Positions 59,896 to 64,000 of a stretch of 64,000 bases of DNA are shown here, piece after piece (position 1 is the first letter of the stretch; the number at the start of each line of letters is the position of its first letter). The DNA is from Arabidopsis thaliana (lineage: Eukaryota > Streptophyta > Magnoliopsida > Brassicales > Brassicaceae). The notes below the pieces were generated by a model. It saw only the letters and a program-made list of their open reading frames with translations, was not told where the DNA came from and ran no database searches. The translations under genes and the position numbers were made by a program. The stretch covers positions 5,022,101-5,086,100 of the forward strand of contig NC_003074.8 in the NCBI RefSeq assembly GCF_000001735.4. The letters are read 5' to 3'.

Positions 59896-61950
59896 ATGGC
59901 GGAAACTGAGAGACCCCACCGGTCTTCAAGTATTAACAGTAGTAGCAACAACAACAGTGGTTCATCAACCGATCTATTCATTTGTTTCACATCTCGTTTC
60001 TCTTCTTCTTCCTCTATGCGTCTCTCTTCTAAATCCATCCATAGCCCAGCTCGTTCCGCTTGTCTCACCACTTCTCTTAGCCGTCGTCTCCGTACTAGCG
60101 GTAGCTTGAAGAACGCTTCAGCTGGAGTTTTGAACTCTCCCATGTTTGGTGCTAATGGAGGACGGAAGAGATCTGGATCTGGCTACGAGAATAGTAACAA
60201 CAACAACAATAATAACATAGAGCCGTCGTCTCCGAAGGTGACGTGTATTGGTCAAGTTAGAGTGAAGACTAGGAAGCATGTGAAGAAGAAGATGAGAGCT
60301 AGATCTAGAAGGAAAGGAGGTGAGAATAGTTTCAGGAGATCCGTTGATCAAAACGACGGTGGTGGTGGATGTCGTTTTAAAGCGAGTGAGAATCGTTTGG
60401 TGCATCTTCCGGTGACTATCTGCGAGTCGTTGAGATCGTTTGGGTCTGAGCTCAACTGCTTCTTCCCGTGTCGATCTTCCTGTACGGAGAATAGTCATGG
60501 AGATGGGAGGAGAGCTGAGAGTAACAACGACGGTTGCGGCGGCGGCGGAGGAGGAAGTAATTCGTGTGGTGCGGTGTTTACGAGGTGGTTTGTGGCGGTG
60601 GAGGAGACTTCGGGAGGGAAGAGAAGAGAGATTGAGCTTGTTGTTGGTGGAGAAGACGAAGTTGAGGAGGATAGGCGGAGGAGTCGTCGGAGACATGTTT
60701 TCGAGGGGCTTGATTTAAGTGAGATAGAGATGAAGACGGAGAAGAAAGAGAGAGGAGAAGAAGTTGGACGGATGAGTATTTGTTCTCCGCCGAAGAATGC
60801 TTTGTTGTTGATGCGGTGTAGATCTGATCCGGTTAAGGTTGCGGCGTTAGCTAACCGGGTTCGTGAAAGACAGTTGTCGTTAAACGACGGCGTATACACA
60901 GAGGAGGAAGAAGATGAGAGAAGAAGAAGGTTTGAGCTGGAAATTGAAGATAAGAAACGGATCGACTTGTGTGAGAAATGGATCTCTGGTGAGACTACTG
61001 TGGAAACAGAAGAAGTTTCAGTAGCAGTTGCAGAAGCAGAAGCAGAAGCAGAAGCAGAAGCTCCTTTGCCTTCAAATCCAGCTACAGAGGAAGAAGAAAG
61101 AGTCAAAGTTGTGGAAGATTCGATTGTTGAAGAAGAACAAGAAGCTTCGAAAATTCTGGATTCGTTTGAGGAAGAAATAGAAGCTACGATCATGAAAAAA
61201 ATTGAAGACGAAATCAGAAACGCTATAGAAGAAGAGGAGAAACTTGCTGAGATGGAAGAATTAGCGGTTGTGGCGGTGGCTGAGACGGAGGAGGTAGAAG
61301 AAAGCAAAGAGGTTGTTCCTGATTGTATACCTCAAAATGAGGAAAGATCCGAACAAGGAAACCGGGAACCCGACCCGAGTCCGGAAGTGGTGATGAGAAG
61401 AAGTCTACAAGAGGAAACAACGGAGAAAGAGAAGACGACGGCGACGCCGTATAAGGTGTTACCGGATTGTTTGCTGCTTATGATGTGTGAACCAAAGCTC
61501 TCAATGGAAGTCTCTAAGGAGACTTGGGTTTGCAGTACAGATTTCGTCAGATGTTTACCAGGAAGACCTCCGGCGAAGAAGATACCACCAGAAGCCGTCG
61601 GAGACAATCATCATCATCATCAACCCAAGAAGCGAATCGTCACAGCCGTTGATTCCAACGCATCCTCTCGCCGGCGGTCAATCGATAGACCACCACTTCA
61701 CCTACAGCCGCCACGGTCATCGTGTTCATACCCAGCAGCTCCACCGATAATAACGGCAGCTGCGGCGGTTGGGGAACAGAGGGTAGCCGGAGCTAATAAG
61801 GTACAGCCACCAGTGCTGCCACGTTGCAAATCGGAACCGAGGAAGTCAGCGTCGAAGCTAGCGCCGGAAGCTTGTTTCTGGAAAAATAGGAAGCTTGAGC
61901 CACACCCTCCGGCAACCGTCGGTGTCGGCGGCGCCGGAGTAGGGTTCTAG
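59896..61950 (+). CDS. HCF243: Protein assigned to HIGH CHLOROPHYLL FLUORESCENCE 243
   Basis: Single-exon gene of 684 residues, AT3G15095 by position. HCF243 is reported as a chloroplast protein needed for photosystem II D1 accumulation. The sequence shows no catalytic domain. Visible parts are a Ser/Asn-rich N-terminus with an Asn run, a strongly basic patch (KTRKHVKKKMRARSRRK), long Glu-rich coiled-coil-like stretches (about 340-510) and an AE repeat from five GCAGAA units. Short Cys/Pro motifs recur: LLLMRCRSDPVK, CEPKLSMEVSKETWVC and LPRCKSEPRKSASKLAPE. The N-terminus starts MAETERP and contains acidic residues early, not a classic transit peptide. The ORF and start are solid; the HCF243 name depends on my recall of the locus. 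Confidence 0.75.
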   Translation: MAETERPHRSSSINSSSNNNSGSSTDLFICFTSRFSSSSSMRLSSKSIHSPARSACLTTSLSRRLRTSGSLKNASAGVLNSPMFGANGGRKRSGSGYENSNNNNNNNIEPSSPKVTCIGQVRVKTRKHVKKKMRARSRRKGGENSFRRSVDQNDGGGGCRFKASENRLVHLPVTICESLRSFGSELNCFFPCRSSCTENSHGDGRRAESNNDGCGGGGGGSNSCGAVFTRWFVAVEETSGGKRREIELVVGGEDEVEEDRRRSRRRHVFEGLDLSEIEMKTEKKERGEEVGRMSICSPPKNALLLMRCRSDPVKVAALANRVRERQLSLNDGVYTEEEEDERRRRFELEIEDKKRIDLCEKWISGETTVETEEVSVAVAEAEAEAEAEAPLPSNPATEEEERVKVVEDSIVEEEQEASKILDSFEEEIEATIMKKIEDEIRNAIEEEEKLAEMEELAVVAVAETEEVEESKEVVPDCIPQNEERSEQGNREPDPSPEVVMRRSLQEETTEKEKTTATPYKVLPDCLLLMMCEPKLSMEVSKETWVCSTDFVRCLPGRPPAKKIPPEAVGDNHHHHQPKKRIVTAVDSNASSRRRSIDRPPLHLQPPRSSCSYPAAPPIITAAAAVGEQRVAGANKVQPPVLPRCKSEPRKSASKLAPEACFWKNRKLEPHPPATVGVGGAGVGF
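61030..61059 (+). repeat. In-frame (GCAGAA)5 coding repeat
   Basis: Five exact GCAGAA hexamers encode alternating Ala-Glu in HCF243. The repeat is in frame, so unit-number changes would alter length without a frameshift. Confidence 0.9.
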
Positions 61951-62293
61951 AAGAAGGAGACGTGAGTGGGAATAAAGGAAACTATTTGGGTGTAATAGTA
62001 ATTTCAGAATACTATTTGTCCTTGTTTGTAAATTTGTTTTGTTAGTCATAATTCATTTTCTATCACTGTGCCAATGTTTTTTTCATGAAAATCTGTATCC
62101 GTTTTTTTTGTCCGTTAGTCTAATGTCTCACTCTCTGGTCGATGAAGTCCCATCGAAACTAACAACAACTAACGCTTCCCAACAAACAGATAGATAGTTA
62201 CAATAAATTGAAAAGAAGAAAACAATTTTATGCATAGTTGGCTACATGAATATGATATTATTAATACATGTTTCATAGTAAAGACCGGACTAA

Positions 62294-63723
62294 TCAATCA
62301 CCTGAACTTTGATCCTCATTGCTTTTATTTACTTCACTGTTGTCACCTGATGATGAGTCTCCAGGTTGTGTTGTGGCCTTCATGTTTTCTTCAGCAGAAT
62401 CTTCATTGAAGGCTAATTGACCAGAGTAAAGGAGAAGTCCGAACGCGTTGAGACCGAAAACAAATGTTGCTAGATAGCATATACCGTTGATGATAGTCCT
62501 GCGGATCAAAATGAAGAGTTTAGTCTTAAGAATTTGCGAGAATGGCTTGTGATGAGTACATAGAAAAGTGGTAAAGCTTAAATGTACCTTACGGTTACCG
62601 TGATTTGCCTAACCTGCAATAAATAGAAGTACATAAAATTCAGAAACTGTGGAATAGGCAGACTCTTCTTAAAAACAGCAATGATCAAGAGGGCTAGCAA
62701 AAGAAGGAATAAACTGGGAATCTTTAGACAGCTTCGTGTTTCGATAAGAATGGAACCTTTGCATAATGAACTTAAGCTAGTTGCACAATGAATTCAGAAA
62801 TCATGGACAAGAATGGGTCCTCTCCATAATGAATATAGCTATTTCTCAATTATGGGCATTTACAGTTATTGAGACCATGATGATACTTGGAACACAAGGT
62901 ACTGTTACTTTACCAAAGCAAGTTAGACAGAAACAGCAACTTTGACACAAGCAATGGATGATCAAAAAGAGAGAGAGAAGAAACGAACCGAGAAGTTATC
63001 AGAGATAGTCTGACGATTGAGTCCTGATTCAACTGTAACAGTGAATTTGTAAAGAATGAGAGCAATGACTCCTGCGGCTATCGCACCAAGAAACGCCTGA
63101 GCCGCCGATGGAGTTGAATTACCACCTTCTATCGGAGTTGAACTTAACGCTTTTAGATTATCCATTGCTTCTTCTTTCAACGATTTCTTAGCTCCAGTAG
63201 ATCTAAATGTCTACAATTCCACACCAAATCACTCATATTCCTTCCCAAATTTCAAACACAATTCTCCCAAATTCAAGTGTAACAGATCAAAACCATTGGT
63301 TAAATTCGATTTAGACCAAATTCGGTGGTTATTTGTTCCTTAAGAATGTCTAGGGTCTAAGTAACGAGATATTACCAGCTCTTTGGCGCGTTTAGCGCGC
63401 CGTCGAACGGAGCGGATGAGGAAGACAGTGATGGCACCGGTAAGAAGCACACTGGTGGCCAATTGGAGAGGAGTAGGATCATCGGAAGTGGCGAAAATGG
63501 AGTTAGTAGACGAAAACGGAGACGTGGACGACGTAGGAAGCTCAATTGGACCATCTTCTTCCACCTCCGCCACATCGGCGATTTCTTTTACGGCGGATAA
63601 TCGGATTATACCGGGACGGATCCTGGTAAAGGAAGAGAGCGAATGGATTGGAGAGATAAGACGCGTTGGACGGAGACGGTAAGGGAGAGAGAAGAGACAT
63701 TGGTGGCTCTGCAACACTAACAT
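62294..63723 (-). CDS. Three-helix membrane protein, probable plastid
   Basis: Unnamed gene, AT3G15110 by position. Exons: 63723-63376, 63210-62989, 62613-62588, 62498-62294, giving 266 residues. The first about 45 residues are rich in Ser, Arg and Leu and nearly free of acidic residues, as in a plastid transit peptide. Predicted membrane segments lie at about 84-103 (ATSVLLTGAITVFLI), 152-174 and 203-225, with an Arg/Lys cluster after the first. The acidic, Ser-rich C-terminal tail has no domain. Exon 3 is only 26 bases and encodes VRQITVTV, with AG/GT borders on both sides. I do not recognise a function. The compact three-helix layout resembles small cyanobacterial-derived thylakoid or envelope proteins, but that is inference. 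Confidence 0.85.
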
Positions 63724-64000
63724 TTTCTTAGCCGTCGAAAGATTTTTATCTCACCATTAATGTCTTCTTCAAATATCCTCACTCTAAAGCCTCTCTATCG
63801 TTTAGAGGGTCTCTTCTTCGTAGACACTCTCCGCGAATTAGAGGCTTCCCAAGTTACCATTATACTACAGAAATAGTAAGTACCACATTTTATATAGTTT
63901 CACTTGATTGTTTATCGCATTCTTCTTCATGTAAAATATTACTTGAGTTCGGTTTCTCCGTCGAATAAAAAAACTCATCATTATGATTGTTATTTTTCCT
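63724..64000. other. Upstream flank of the membrane protein gene
   Basis: AT-rich promoter or 5' leader sequence to the window edge. No further ORF is supportable. Confidence 0.5.

Noticed and set aside
60495-61307. 270-codon antisense ORF in HCF243
   Set aside because: Ser-rich shadow of Glu codons (GAA read as TTC/TCT); no homology or promoter.
59896-63723. Possible plastid-membrane gene pair as a functional unit (HCF243 with the three-helix protein)
   Set aside because: They are adjacent and convergent, and nothing but location suggests linkage; plant neighbours are usually unrelated.
1-64000. CRISPR arrays, insertion sequences, bacterial operons or viral genes
   Set aside because: None is present; gene structure is plant nuclear throughout, and no spaced direct-repeat arrays or integrase/transposase/reverse-transcriptase motifs were seen.

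Overview
This is a plant nuclear euchromatic window. Genes are intron-rich with GT-AG borders and AT-rich introns, intergenic DNA is AT-rich, there is a Pol III tRNA gene, and the proteins are recognisable plant families. From remembered family sequences and gene order I identify it as Arabidopsis thaliana chromosome 3, about AT3G14930 to AT3G15110. No database was searched. Exon borders were worked out by hand from splice consensus and frame continuity. For every complete spliced gene the coding exons sum to an intact frame.

Layout. 0-11 kb: 3' end of HEME1 (+), PPC3 (+), and TTL2 (-) converging on PPC3. 11-14 kb: AT-rich gap. 14-23 kb: three minus-strand genes, namely a GT31 galactosyltransferase, a RING-H2 protein and the PHD/GNAT histone acetyltransferase IDM1. 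23-25.4 kb: gap ending in an ACGT-rich promoter. 25.4-36 kb: four plus-strand genes, DJ1A, MORF8/RIP1, UBA2C and mMDH2. 36-40 kb: AT-rich gap upstream of TCP4. 40-46 kb: TCP4 (+) with its miR319 site, then an S40-type gene and IQD10 (both -). 46-48 kb: a minus-strand tRNA gene, an NYN-domain fragment and RABA1g (+). 48-51 kb: RING-H2 gene (-). 52-57 kb: a DEDDh exonuclease (+) and an RTN4IP1-like reductase (+). 57-60 kb: gap with two CGCG-rich islands. 60-64 kb: the gene I assign to HCF243 (+) and a three-helix probable plastid membrane protein (-).

The genes do not form an operon or pathway. They are a normal mix of housekeeping (tetrapyrrole, PEP carboxylase, malate dehydrogenase), organelle RNA editing, chromatin, trafficking and development. 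The main structural theme is shared gene order with the alpha-duplication partner on chromosome 1 (PPC1, TTL1, GT31, DJ1B, mMDH1, TCP3).

I found no convincing undescribed multi-gene system. The best small leads are a GC-AG intron in the GT31 gene, an isoleucine-type tRNA with G at position 37, an orphan NYN fragment beside that tRNA, upstream AUGs before TCP4 and HCF243, a dense ACGT cluster before DJ1A, and CGCG islands in the 57-58 kb gap.
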